Below are positions 16,772 to 25,149 of a stretch of DNA of 54,410 nucleotides, one piece after another. The notes below the pieces were generated by a model. The model saw nothing but the letters and a program-made list of their open reading frames with translations. It was not told the origin of the DNA and made no database searches. The stretch lies in the NCBI GenBank assembly GCA_002842875.1, contig PHEF01000021.1:2644-57053 (forward strand). Reading direction: 5' to 3'. Within the stretch, counting starts at the first letter, position 1. Each line of letters opens with the position of its first letter. The stretch comes from Alphaproteobacteria bacterium HGW-Alphaproteobacteria-3. Its GTDB lineage: Bacteria > Pseudomonadota > Alphaproteobacteria > Parvibaculales > Parvibaculaceae. The position numbers and the translations under genes are program-made.

Positions 16772-16830
16772 GACGATCATCATCGTCACCATGGTGACGA
16801 CGACGATACCATCATCGACATGTCGATGAT
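16772..16830. repeat. Cluster of palindromes next to the fic 3' end
   Basis: Within 59 bp there is a hairpin GACGAT-N4-ATCGTC (16772-16787), a perfect 18-bp palindrome centred on CCATGG (16783-16800) and a perfect 20-bp palindrome centred on ACATGT (16811-16830), whose last bases form the stop codon of the fic gene. ATC/GTC motifs recur throughout. The site could bind a dimeric protein or be a recombination site. It has no T-tract. Confidence 0.5.
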
Positions 16831-18374
16831 TAGCTTGGGGTGTCGGTGCCACGTCCGTTTGCCGACACCAGCCCACCGATGAACCGAGCAAACGGACGAA
16901 TATCCTGCTCGACACTGGCCGCTTCGAGTGCGGCCATGTAGTCGTCGCGGCGGGTGACGGGGATTACCGTCCACGAATAGCCGCCCGCCGCCAGCATGGT
17001 GTTCATCAGGAAACGGGCCATGCGGCCGTTTCCGTCCATGTAGGGGTGGATGTACACAAATGCGAAGTGGCCCAGGACTACGCGGGCGGCGGGGTCGGGC
17101 TCTTCGCTGAGAAGCTCAAAAAAAGTCTCCATCAGATCCAACACGGCCTCGCGCGCGGGCGGCACGTGCATGGATTTGCGGATATAGACCGGCGCGCTGC
17201 GATAGCCCGCCAGATCGGCGGGCTTGATCAGCCCGGCGGTGATGCTTGGCGCGAAAAGTTCGCGGTACCAATCCCCATGCCGGGCTTCGGCGACTTCTCC
17301 GGGATTGTCGCCGTGAAGCACCCGCTCGACGGCTAACTTGACGGCTTGGAAAGCCTGCCAGTAGCCGCGCGCGGCAAGCGCGTTGCGGTGGTTTTGATCT
17401 TCTTCGTTGTTGTCGGGGTTCCAGTTTCCTCTGCGCACCCGCTCTATCAGCTCCAACGTGACCTGATAGCCTTCAATAGAAAGCGAGTGATAAGCGTCGG
17501 TGACGTAGGTTTCGTCCACGCGCTTGAGGTAAGCCGCAATGTCATTGGGCCTGCCGGGCGGCGGCGGGAAATGCGCCGCAATTTCGCCGCGCATGGTCTG
17601 CCACATCAGCCGCAAGCGGGCGACGTGGGGCGAGCGCTCATGATCGCGCAGGACTATCGGCGACGGCCCCGCAAAGGGATCGGTTTCCCGGATGTTGTAT
17701 CCGGCCGCCTGCATGGTTTTGACAATGTCATCGCCGATGCGGGCCTTGCCGATATTGCGAAAGCCCCCGGCGAGGCGCTCCGCCGCCTTCGTGTGCCCGC
17801 CTTCCAGCAGAAGGCTGAGCACCTCCGAGGCGTTGCGGATGGTGCCCAAGGCCGCACGCGCCTCATTGGCGGAGGCGGTGTAGAAACCGGGCCCGCTGGC
17901 GACAAGCGCGGCGGGCAGGGTGTAGAGGTTGAGGCCGTCCTTCTTTTCAATCAGGGCGGCTGGGGGCAGGTCAGCCTTTACATCGAGCAGGGACGTGTCA
18001 TGGGGGAGGGCGACGATGTTGTTCTTGCCCTTCGGGGCCCGAACAAGAAGCTGGCGCGGCACGGTCCGGTTGCCGGTGTGCAGCAGCAGAGACTCTTCCG
18101 GCGACAGCACCCACGCCTTGCCGAACCGCTCAGTTAGATAGGTGGCACAGAACGCCCAGAAGGAGGCATACCAGGCGGTGCTCTCGCCGGTGGTCTCATC
18201 CGGCCGGGCCGGGATGTACCAGCCCTTCATGACGGGCTTGAGGAAGCCAGCCTTGAGCAGGCGCTCCCGGTGGGTGCGTGACAGCTCCGCCGAGCGGATC
18301 GCCACCTTGCCACCCTTTTGCAGCCCGTGAAGGGCCTCTAGGCTATCGGCAAGTTTTTCAGCGGCGGTGGGCAT
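16830..18374 (-). CDS. Fic/DOC-family protein with N-terminal regulatory domain
   Basis: A 514-residue protein from ATG 18374. The Fic catalytic motif HPYMDGNGR lies near 440-450. A class II-type inhibitory motif SLSIEG (S/TxxxEG) in DAYHSLSIEGYQVT precedes it, so AMP transfer should be autoinhibited. The N-terminal ~200 residues (LSRTHRERLLKAGFLKPVMKGWY) look like the winged-helix region of AbiEi-type regulators. Fic proteins AMPylate target proteins. Four 24-bp repeats directly upstream suggest binding by its own N-terminus or another regulator. No separate antitoxin gene is adjacent. Confidence 0.85.
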   Translation of the reverse strand: MPTAAEKLADSLEALHGLQKGGKVAIRSAELSRTHRERLLKAGFLKPVMKGWYIPARPDETTGESTAWYASFWAFCATYLTERFGKAWVLSPEESLLLHTGNRTVPRQLLVRAPKGKNNIVALPHDTSLLDVKADLPPAALIEKKDGLNLYTLPAALVASGPGFYTASANEARAALGTIRNASEVLSLLLEGGHTKAAERLAGGFRNIGKARIGDDIVKTMQAAGYNIRETDPFAGPSPIVLRDHERSPHVARLRLMWQTMRGEIAAHFPPPPGRPNDIAAYLKRVDETYVTDAYHSLSIEGYQVTLELIERVRRGNWNPDNNEEDQNHRNALAARGYWQAFQAVKLAVERVLHGDNPGEVAEARHGDWYRELFAPSITAGLIKPADLAGYRSAPVYIRKSMHVPPAREAVLDLMETFFELLSEEPDPAARVVLGHFAFVYIHPYMDGNGRMARFLMNTMLAAGGYSWTVIPVTRRDDYMAALEAASVEQDIRPFARFIGGLVSANGRGTDTPS

Positions 18375-18375
18375 G

Positions 18376-18471
18376 GCTTAGGTCAATTCGTTTATCGTGT
18401 TGTTCATTAGTTAGTTTATTATGTTGTACATCAATTAGTTTATTGTGTCCATCATTTACTCGTTTATTGTG
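18376..18471. repeat. Four 24-bp tandem repeats (iteron-like) upstream of fic
   Basis: The conserved core (C/A)GTTTAT(T/C)(G/A)TG occurs at 18389-18399, 18413-18423, 18437-18447 and 18461-18471, exactly 24 bp apart, with partly conserved ATTAGTT-like spacers. The repeats begin 2 bp upstream of the fic start codon. Candidates are an operator array or a replication-type iteron set. Confidence 0.75.
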
Positions 18472-18504
18472 CTGCCACCCCCTCGTTAGCCCTGCGCGGA
18501 CACC

Positions 18505-18775
18505 TGTCAGCCGCGCTGCGCCTGACACCGGGAATCCTTGCTGGTGGGCATTGAGGAGTGTTGGTGGTCCCATATGGGTGTTGTTATTGTAGGCTTTTTA
18601 CTGCTAGTGTTTGAATGCACTTGTTCCTTGGTTCCCGCGTAACTCCATACAGTGGAAGAAGAAACTTTGTTTCAGTAGGGAGGCAAGATGTATTTTCGCC
18701 TACAAAAACCCCTCGCACGGACGGCTGCCGGTGGCAGTGCCGTCAGACGTGCTGTGAGGGGCTTTCAGGCGAAAA
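18505..18775. other. oriT candidate region with 83-nt hairpin
   Basis: This non-coding stretch lies directly upstream of mobC and relaxase. It has TGTCAG/CTGACA arms (18505-18527) and a long hairpin at 18693-18775. The hairpin has nested pairings TTTTCGCCT/AGGCGAAAA, CCCCTC/GAGGGG, GCACG/CGTGC, GACGGC/GCCGTC and TGCC/GGCA. Location and dyads match an origin of transfer; the nick site cannot be assigned. No gene is supported in 18472-18871. Confidence 0.5.
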
Positions 18776-18871
18776 CTCAGCCACATTCGACCACCTGGCG
18801 GGGTCTCAAGGGCTTCGTCTTGCTCGCAAGCGAGAGGCGCATTCTGCGCCTTACAACGGGGCGTTACGGCG

Positions 18872-19453
18872 ATGGCTCGGCCGCGTAAGAGCCCGGCCGA
18901 GCAACGCCGCCACGTTGTAAATATCCGCCTCACGGATGCGGAGCTGGCGCAGCTCAAGACCCATGCCGCCGCCGCTGGGATGCCTTTCGGGCGTTACGCG
19001 CGGGAGACGGTTCTGGGCAAACGCCCCCGCGCCCGCCCGGCCCAACTCATCATCTTCCAGAAGCTGCTCTACGAGCTGCAATCGGCGGCGACCAACTTCC
19101 AGCAGCTTGCAGACGTGACCGGCGAGGAGGTCTACGCCCGCTGGGCACGCTACACCGGCGGGCAGTTGGTGGAGCAACTGCTGGGCCGCAACGATCTCGC
19201 GGAGCTGATCGAGGCGCAGATCGAGCCGCTCAATATGGCCGGGCATACCGTCAACCGGCTGGCGCATATGGCCAACAGCGGCCACGATGTGCCGAGCGAG
19301 CTTCGAGGCGAAGCGTTCGAGGCCATGCGCGCGGCGCTGGAGCCGCTGCATGAAGCCTCAGTGGCGCCAACAGCCGCCAACAAGGACGCAGGCACGCCGC
19401 CGAAAGAGGGGGCGGGACCATCTCACGAGCCGCCGTCACGCGGGGGGAGGTGA
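18872..19453 (+). CDS. mobC: MobC-like relaxosome accessory protein
   Basis: A 193-residue protein from ATG 18872. The N-terminal ribbon-helix-helix RRHVVNIRLTDAELAQLKTHAAAAGM is followed by GRYARETVLG and a helical NQAxHxAN-like MobC tail. It would bind oriT and help the relaxase open the DNA. It ends 3 bp before the relaxase start and follows the oriT-like hairpin. The C-terminus is a basic, proline-rich tail. Confidence 0.8.
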   Translation: MARPRKSPAEQRRHVVNIRLTDAELAQLKTHAAAAGMPFGRYARETVLGKRPRARPAQLIIFQKLLYELQSAATNFQQLADVTGEEVYARWARYTGGQLVEQLLGRNDLAELIEAQIEPLNMAGHTVNRLAHMANSGHDVPSELRGEAFEAMRAALEPLHEASVAPTAANKDAGTPPKEGAGPSHEPPSRGGR

Positions 19454-19456
19454 TGG

Positions 19457-21160
19457 ATGCGCTTCAAGATACCCAAAAAGCAGCCCGCGAACTTCCGCGC
19501 GTCGGCGCTTTATCTATCGGGCAACACCGCCAAGCTCAGCCCCGATCGCGTCGAGTGGGTTGAGACGCGCAACCTTCAGACCGAAAGCCCCGAAGCCGCC
19601 GCCGCCATCATGGCGGCCACCGCCGCCCAGTCCACCCGGTGCCGCAATCCGGCCTATCACTTCGTGCTGGCCTTCGACCCGAAAGACGCCAAGGCCGGAA
19701 AGGTTGACCCCGGCATCATGCGCGAGATCGCGATTGACGCCATCGAGCGCCTTGGCCTCAGTGACTATCAAGCCCTCATCTACGCCCATCGGGACACCGA
19801 GCACCCGCATATCCACTTCCTGGTGAACCGGATTCATCCGCAAACCGGCAAAGCCTACAGCCGTCACAATGACGGCAAGCGCCTCACGGCGCTGGTGCGC
19901 GAGATCGCCCGCGAGCGCGACCTCAACATCGCCAAGGAACGCGGGCGGGACAAAGCCCGCATCCCCGAACAAGAGCTACAGGAAGATTTTGGCGACACCC
20001 GCGCGACCGTGACGGACGCGGAGTATTGGCTGGCCCGGCGCAACAACCGCCCGCCCATTCCGGATATGAGCTGGGAAGACGTGAAGTCACTGCGGGAGCG
20101 CGTGGCCCCGCACTTCTACAACGCTACGTCGTGGGCCGACCTATCCGCGCGTGTTGGGGCTTATGGCCTCCAGTTGCAGCGCAAGGGCCGGGGCCTCGTG
20201 CTGGTACGCGGGGATGAAGCGGCCAAGCTTTCGCAAATGGGCAAAGGTGTGCGGCTTACGGAATTGGAGGAACGGTTCGGGCAGAAGTTTGACGAATGGG
20301 AGTTGACGCGGATTGACGAGCTTGTGGCGGCGGAGAAGCGCAAGCACCCTATCCCCGGTAGCGAGAACATGACGCCTGCCCAATTGCGCCGCGCCGACCG
20401 GCTCCGCGCGGCGGAAGAGCGGGTTGCGCACAAGAAGACCAGAGACGCCATGACCGAACTCGATCACGCGCAAATGGCCGTCCACTACTGGAAAGGCCTG
20501 GACGCGCATTACCGGTATGGTGAGAGGCGGCTGTTCCGCGCCGAGCGGGATGCAGCCTACGCCCACAGTCGGCATGACCGCGCGACGAAGTTTGAAACAC
20601 GCTGGCGGGAGAGCTTCCGGGAGTCGCTTTCGGTCACGTTTAAAGACCCGGCCAAGGCCGAGCGTATCTGGATGAAGATGGAAGCACAGTTCGGCGTTGA
20701 AGAAACCGCCCGCATGCTCAAGGAGAAGCCCGGCCTTGCCGGAGGATTGCGTGGCCTGAATGTCGGCATCGCCAAGGATGAAACCCGCAAGAAGGCGGAA
20801 GTGTCTCTGCGTTACCTGAAACATCGGCGCAGCCGTTGGCGCAGAGCGCAGCAGGACGTTAACCACTGGAACGACAAGATCGCGGACGGACGCCGGCAGG
20901 TGAAGATCGCCAAACGGGACTTTGAACTGATCCACCAGCGTACCGGCACCGACGCCTACTTGCACAAGATGCTGGGAAGGGCGCTTGAGCGCCGCGCCGC
21001 AGCCCTGTCACGAGTGACGGAGAAAGCCATCCGCGCCAGCAACCATGCCTATGACTACAAGCGCCAGCTCGTGCGCGCGCTCCATGAATACGAGGAGAAC
21101 AGCCGGAAGAATGAGAAAGTGAAAGAGATGGAGAGGGAGATGCCGTTCCCGCGTTTCTGA
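19457..21160 (+). CDS. MOBP-type relaxase (VirD2/MobA family)
   Basis: A 567-residue protein from ATG 19457. The relaxase motif III is HRDTEHPHIHFLVNRI with H111, H116, H118 and H120; the nicking tyrosine should lie in the N-terminal region (YLSGNTAK). The C-terminal half is long, basic and helical (KHRRSRWRRAQQDVNHW). It nicks oriT and pilots the strand through a coupling protein. It forms a mobC-relaxase operon ending in a terminator. Confidence 0.85.
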   Translation: MRFKIPKKQPANFRASALYLSGNTAKLSPDRVEWVETRNLQTESPEAAAAIMAATAAQSTRCRNPAYHFVLAFDPKDAKAGKVDPGIMREIAIDAIERLGLSDYQALIYAHRDTEHPHIHFLVNRIHPQTGKAYSRHNDGKRLTALVREIARERDLNIAKERGRDKARIPEQELQEDFGDTRATVTDAEYWLARRNNRPPIPDMSWEDVKSLRERVAPHFYNATSWADLSARVGAYGLQLQRKGRGLVLVRGDEAAKLSQMGKGVRLTELEERFGQKFDEWELTRIDELVAAEKRKHPIPGSENMTPAQLRRADRLRAAEERVAHKKTRDAMTELDHAQMAVHYWKGLDAHYRYGERRLFRAERDAAYAHSRHDRATKFETRWRESFRESLSVTFKDPAKAERIWMKMEAQFGVEETARMLKEKPGLAGGLRGLNVGIAKDETRKKAEVSLRYLKHRRSRWRRAQQDVNHWNDKIADGRRQVKIAKRDFELIHQRTGTDAYLHKMLGRALERRAAALSRVTEKAIRASNHAYDYKRQLVRALHEYEENSRKNEKVKEMEREMPFPRF

Positions 21161-21194
21161 AACGACGGGTTTGGAAAGTTGGTAGACAACTGAG

Positions 21195-21220
21195 GCCGCC
21201 CCTTTGGGGGCGGCTTCTTT
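21195..21220 (+). terminator. Terminator of the mob operon
   Basis: A perfect 8-bp stem GCCGCCCC/GGGGCGGC with a short loop, then TTCTTT. Confidence 0.8.
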
Positions 21221-21250
21221 CATTTGCGCGGCAAAGTGCTAGTGTCGCGG

Positions 21251-21277
21251 TGTGACCGAATCCCCAATTTTGTCACA
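21251..21277. repeat. Recombinase-flanking site, right side of the gene's 3' end
   Basis: TGTGAC and GTCACA ends enclose GAATCCCCAATT (21258-21269). The 12-bp core is repeated in inverted orientation at 21950-21961 on the other side of the recombinase gene. On the minus strand it reads GACAAAATTGGGGA, similar to the arm-type repeats near the island ends. Confidence 0.5.
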
Positions 21278-21289
21278 CAAATCAACCCC

Positions 21290-21904
21290 CTATTTTCCCA
21301 TTTCCGCCTTCCAGAGTCGGCTGGCTAATTTGCGTTCTTCCGTACCAATCGCATCGGCGTAAATGGCGGTTGTCGCCATGTCTGCATGGCCTAGCCAACG
21401 CTGCACGAGATTGAGCGGGACGCCAGCTTCAAGCGCCGCAATGGCAAAGCTATGCCTGAGGCCGCGCGCGTTGGCGTGCGGGCCTGAGACTTTTGCAAGC
21501 TCCATCGTTTCGGTGATGCGGCGGTAGGCCGTCATGCGGCACCAGCTCCATAGAGGGCTGGTCTTGTTACCCTGGGCGATGCCGTTAAGCGCAGCGATCA
21601 GCTCCTTGCGCACCGGCACCGCCCGGTAGATGCCCTTCCGGCGTTTTTTCAGGCTCTCAAAAATCACAACGCCCCGGCTGGGATCGATCCTGTCGGTGGT
21701 CAATTCCAATGCTTCCGTAAGACGGCAGCCGGTCTCGGCAATGAGCCAGCAGAGTGCGTGTACGTCTGCGGGGCGTTCGGCAGCGGCCGTCATAAAGGCG
21801 CGGCGCTCCTTGGCTGTCAGATATTTCCGGTGGCCCGACTGGTCGTACAGGCTCCATTGCTTGTGGTGGTCATTGTTGAACTCGGTCTCTCCCTTATGCG
21901 GCAT
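21290..21904 (-). CDS. Small tyrosine recombinase
   Basis: From ATG 21904 (MPHKGETEF) 204 residues; the frame is open upstream to 22003 and the start is uncertain. Catalytic features are GCRLTEALEL (Arg), KKRRKGIY (Lys), RGLRHSF (Arg-His, with the usual first His replaced by Arg), WLGHADM (His) and AIYADAIG (Tyr). It lacks the N-terminal SAM-like core-binding domain of full integrases, as in short recombinases of conjugative elements. It is flanked by 12-bp inverted repeats. It might resolve or rearrange element DNA. Confidence 0.75.
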   Translation of the reverse strand: MPHKGETEFNNDHHKQWSLYDQSGHRKYLTAKERRAFMTAAAERPADVHALCWLIAETGCRLTEALELTTDRIDPSRGVVIFESLKKRRKGIYRAVPVRKELIAALNGIAQGNKTSPLWSWCRMTAYRRITETMELAKVSGPHANARGLRHSFAIAALEAGVPLNLVQRWLGHADMATTAIYADAIGTEERKLASRLWKAEMGK

Positions 21905-21942
21905 TTCATATCTATCCAGCCTAACAGGTTCGCGTGGGTGCA

Positions 21943-21961
21943 GTGACCGAATTGGGGATTC
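21943..21961. repeat. Recombinase-flanking site, upstream side
   Basis: GTGACCGAATTGGGGATTC. The first ten bases GTGACCGAAT are also found in direct orientation at 21252-21261, while AATTGGGGATTC (21950-21961) is the inverted copy of 21258-21269. It lies between the recombinase start and the lipoprotein gene. Confidence 0.5.
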
Positions 21962-22020
21962 TGTAACTCCATTCTTCAACGTTCCGTGTTCTGCCGAACA
22001 CACTACCCATAGGTCTACGG

Positions 22021-22413
22021 ATGAAATCTCACACGATGAAAGGCAAGCCGCTGGGCTTGAAAGTGCTGGCTATGACGTTTGGCACGTTCGCACTCGCCGC
22101 TTGCGGTGAAGAGCGGGCGACCTACACCGCCGCCGACGAGGCGCGTGCCAAGGAGATCGGTATGGAGCGGTGTCTTTCGTCGGGTGCGGCGGATGCACTG
22201 TGCGAATGCACCGCTGCGAAGATGAAGTCGATGAGCAAGGAAGACTATTCAACGTGGGTAACGCTCTTGGTAGCGGTTGATGGCGCAACTAGCGCGCAGG
22301 AAGCCGCCGAGAAGGCCGGTATGTCGGAAGCTGAATTGACGAAAGTCAGCAACCATCTGTCGATTGAGGGCGCGCGCGTTGGAATGCAGTGCGAGCAGGA
22401 ACTCGCTCAGTAA
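22021..22413 (+). CDS. Small lipoprotein
   Basis: A 130-residue protein (ATG 22021 or 22036). It has a signal sequence with lipobox LAACG and a mature part with several cysteines (CLSSG, LCECTAAKM, MQCEQ). No named family. It is the first of three small envelope genes ahead of a coupling ATPase, so entry exclusion or a cell-surface role during transfer is possible. Confidence 0.65.
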   Translation: MKSHTMKGKPLGLKVLAMTFGTFALAACGEERATYTAADEARAKEIGMERCLSSGAADALCECTAAKMKSMSKEDYSTWVTLLVAVDGATSAQEAAEKAGMSEAELTKVSNHLSIEGARVGMQCEQELAQ

Positions 22414-22449
22414 GCATTGACGTTTGTTCATTAGCCCAAGGGGGGAGTC

Positions 22450-22878
22450 ATGAAGAATTTGTGGAGTCGTAGCGCGGCGGTGTTGTCCGTGGCCAGCACC
22501 ATGGTGCTTGCAGGCTGTTGGGAGTCCCAGACGCCGAATAGCTTCTACGTGGAGTTTGAAAAGGCTGTTGCCTGTAGCTCCATGTCGGAAGAAGAACTCA
22601 CATCCAAGTACATGGCGCCCGGCTACGGCACGGCCCGCTACGTAGAGAGCCTTGTCCGCATGCGAACGCACCCATCAAGCGCAGCGAAACTCGCTAGGGA
22701 TTGCCGCGACTGGGACAATGCAGAAAAGCTGGCCGAGACGAAAACTGAGGAAGTTGCGCCGGGTAAGTGGATCATCAACGGCGAGACAACCCGGAAGGGC
22801 TACTTCAAGCGTATTCCCGGCATCTACGTCGCGAAAATGTCTGACGACAAACTCAAGATTGTCGTGGGCAATCCGTAG
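22450..22878 (+). CDS. Small lipoprotein
   Basis: A 142-residue protein from ATG 22450, 4 nt after AAGGGGGGAG. The signal peptide ends in VLAGC. The mature domain has two conserved-looking cysteines (VACSSM, ARDCRDW) and no recognised family. It is spaced 36 bp from the preceding lipoprotein gene and 35 bp from the next membrane protein gene, so one operon. Confidence 0.65.
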   Translation: MKNLWSRSAAVLSVASTMVLAGCWESQTPNSFYVEFEKAVACSSMSEEELTSKYMAPGYGTARYVESLVRMRTHPSSAAKLARDCRDWDNAEKLAETKTEEVAPGKWIINGETTRKGYFKRIPGIYVAKMSDDKLKIVVGNP

Positions 22879-22913
22879 GTGCTGGTGTTCAGGTTAGATT
22901 GGGGGAAGGTGCA

Positions 22914-23348
22914 ATGTGGCTCTTTCTAATTTTCCTGATCCTTGTGCTTGGGGTAATGGGCGCAAATCAGGCTCGGAAAACGCAAGCCTTCGTTGATGGA
23001 CTGCGGCAGGCTGCGGCGATCAATTACGAGCGTACACAGCGAGAAGCGCCGGGTACCCGTTATGCTGCTTTGGGCCCGAATGAGTTCCAAGCCGCATATG
23101 TGTCCGTCGTCGTGCGCCGCTACAATGGGCTTCGGCGCAAGGTTGCCGGTATGGTCTTTTTAGCCAGCTTTTTGATCTTCGCTTACTACGGCTACTCAAA
23201 CGGCAATTTACTCGCCCGAAATTTCGATACGCAACTTCTGTACATGGGCATTTTTTTCGTCACGGCGCTTGTCGTGTCGTTCATAGCTCTTGTGTTTGTC
23301 TCAAGCATCTTGAGGAACAGGCCGTTCCCCAGATGGCCGGAAAACTAA
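22914..23348 (+). CDS. Small inner-membrane protein
   Basis: A 144-residue protein from ATG 22914, with GGGGGAAGG upstream; a TTG at 22899 is less likely. An N-terminal helix (MWLFLIFLILVLGVMG), a ~70-residue soluble loop and two further helices (VFLASFLIFAYYGY and GIFFVTALVVSFIALVFV). No family recognised. It ends 13 bp from the convergent coupling-protein gene. Confidence 0.6.
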   Translation: MWLFLIFLILVLGVMGANQARKTQAFVDGLRQAAAINYERTQREAPGTRYAALGPNEFQAAYVSVVVRRYNGLRRKVAGMVFLASFLIFAYYGYSNGNLLARNFDTQLLYMGIFFVTALVVSFIALVFVSSILRNRPFPRWPEN

Positions 23349-23361
23349 GGCAGGCGCGCGC

Positions 23362-24897
23362 TTATTGCGCGCGCCGCCGCAGTTGCCATTCCTGCCAGTC
23401 GAAGTAGCGCAGCTTGCGCGTCACCATGCCGTGCAAGCCCTCCACGAACAGCAACTGCTGGTCGCGAGACAGGGTGCTGACTTCGTCCGGCGTCATCAGA
23501 GGCCGCGCCGTCTCAAAGAGGCCACTGTGAAACGCCACCGGCAGCAGGTTCATCGGCAGCGGTGACGAGCGGCCTTGCGATTTCACCTTTACCGTGGTCA
23601 CGCCCAGCATATCGGACAGCAAACGGGCCGTGCCGGAGTCCTGCACGTTGAAGGCTTGTCGCACCGCGCAGTTGGCGATCATCGAGCGCGCCTTCGGGTA
23701 GACCTTCTCCAATTGATTCAAGTCCTGCACGAAGAGCCATAGCTTCGCGCCGTACCCGGCCATGTAGCCGATGCCTTCTTCAATCGGACGCATGTAGCCA
23801 AGCGCCGGTAGCTCATCCAGCAAGAACAGCACATGATTAGGTTTGCTGGTGCCGCGTCGCGTCATGGCGGCCATGCTCAGGCCCACCATCAACCGCATAA
23901 AGGGCCGGTAGGCTTCCAGATGCTCAGGCGGCACGATGATGTAGAGCGTGCCCGTTTTCTCCTTGAGTTCCTCCAGGTCGAAGTCCGACCACTCTGTCAG
24001 CTTGGCCAGCGGCTCACTGTCGAAGACGGCTGTTGCCGCTTGCGCGGTAGAGATAACCGCCGAGCGTTCCTTGGCTTCCTTCTGGGAAAAGCCCCGGGCT
24101 ATACGGGCGACGGTGTCGATATCGCTGTTAGACATCCTTTGTATGACCAACTCGAACCCTTCCTGATCCTCCATCAGCAGTTCGCGCAGATAGGCCGGGT
24201 TGCGCTTGCCGACCAGACATTGCCGCCGGATATAGAGCACCAAGCCGGTGATCAGGGTTCGCGCTTCCCGTTCCCAGTGGTTGGCTTCCGCTTGCTCCGG
24301 CGTGACCAGCATTTCCGCGATAAGCCGTGCGTCATCCAGTTCGTAATGCGTGCAGATGCGGATGAAGTCGAACGGGTTGTAGCGGGCGCTTTCGCCGTCT
24401 TCCGCAAACGGTGCCATGGCATAGACCGGGCCCAGTGTTCGGCGGTGGGCATGGGTGATGGCGAAGTTCTCGCCCTTAATGTCGGTGACGATGGCCGACT
24501 TCTCCCAGGAGAGCAGGTTCGGGATCACACACCCCACGCCCTTGCCGCTTCGAGTCGGCGCGAAGGTGAGCAGGTGCCCGTGGCCGCTGTAGCGCACCAT
24601 GCGCCCATGGGCGCGGCCGAGCAGCACGCCGCCCGGTTTGAAGAGCCCGGTGGCGGCAAGTTCGTCCATGGTCGCAAAGCGTGCCGAGCCATGGCTGAGT
24701 TTGTGCGGAAAGAACCGCAGGCGGATGCCCGTAGCAACGAGTCGCGTCAGATGCCCCGAGAGACCAAACAGCGCCCCCATAACAAGGCCATGATGCACTG
24801 GCCCGGCAAAAGCCAAATACCCAATCGGTGCGGCGACAAACGGCAGATGCCGCCACACACTTGCGATCAAAAAGATCAATAGTCGTAAGTTCCCCAT
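23362..24897 (-). CDS. VirD4/TraG-family type IV coupling protein, membrane-anchored
   Basis: A 511-residue protein from ATG 24897, 8 nt after GGAGG. Two N-terminal membrane helices (LLIFLIASVW...IGYLAFAG and LVMGALFGLSG), Walker A APTRSGKG (residues 115-120), Walker B FLLDELPALG, then LWLFVQDLNQLEK and a TraM-recognition-like end. It would dock the MobC-relaxase complex to a helper secretion channel. It differs strongly from the anchorless homologue at 871-2523. Confidence 0.88.
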   Translation of the reverse strand: MGNLRLLIFLIASVWRHLPFVAAPIGYLAFAGPVHHGLVMGALFGLSGHLTRLVATGIRLRFFPHKLSHGSARFATMDELAATGLFKPGGVLLGRAHGRMVRYSGHGHLLTFAPTRSGKGVGCVIPNLLSWEKSAIVTDIKGENFAITHAHRRTLGPVYAMAPFAEDGESARYNPFDFIRICTHYELDDARLIAEMLVTPEQAEANHWEREARTLITGLVLYIRRQCLVGKRNPAYLRELLMEDQEGFELVIQRMSNSDIDTVARIARGFSQKEAKERSAVISTAQAATAVFDSEPLAKLTEWSDFDLEELKEKTGTLYIIVPPEHLEAYRPFMRLMVGLSMAAMTRRGTSKPNHVLFLLDELPALGYMRPIEEGIGYMAGYGAKLWLFVQDLNQLEKVYPKARSMIANCAVRQAFNVQDSGTARLLSDMLGVTTVKVKSQGRSSPLPMNLLPVAFHSGLFETARPLMTPDEVSTLSRDQQLLFVEGLHGMVTRKLRYFDWQEWQLRRRAQ

Positions 24898-25149
24898 AGC
24901 AAAAACCTCCATAAGTTCCGGGTTGATGCGGGCTTATGGCGGCGGCGTTCAGACCGCAGAGAAATAAGACTGATTCAATGAAAGGGGCTATGGGGCAGTA
25001 TTTTAATTGCCGTGCACTATTGAATGTAAGGCACTCGGTGCGCTCACTCGTCTTGCGGCTGCGACTTTGAAAGTGAGTGAGTTTGTGCACCTAGAAGAAA
25101 CAAAATCGGCAATCTTCAAAGTGAAGCGTACGGGCGGTGCCTTCCACTA

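Noticed and set aside
17346..18137. 263-residue open frame antisense to fic
   Set aside because: It follows the third-position bias of the Fic gene on the other strand and has no domain.
18376..18471. CRISPR array
   Set aside because: The repeats are 24-bp tandem units with partly conserved 'spacers', only four copies and no cas genes; an operator or iteron array fits better.
20141..20965. 274-residue open frame antisense to the relaxase
   Set aside because: Shadow of the relaxase gene with no support.
23833..24882. 349-residue open frame antisense to the coupling protein
   Set aside because: Mirror frame of a well-supported VirD4/TraG gene; composition and content are not protein-like.
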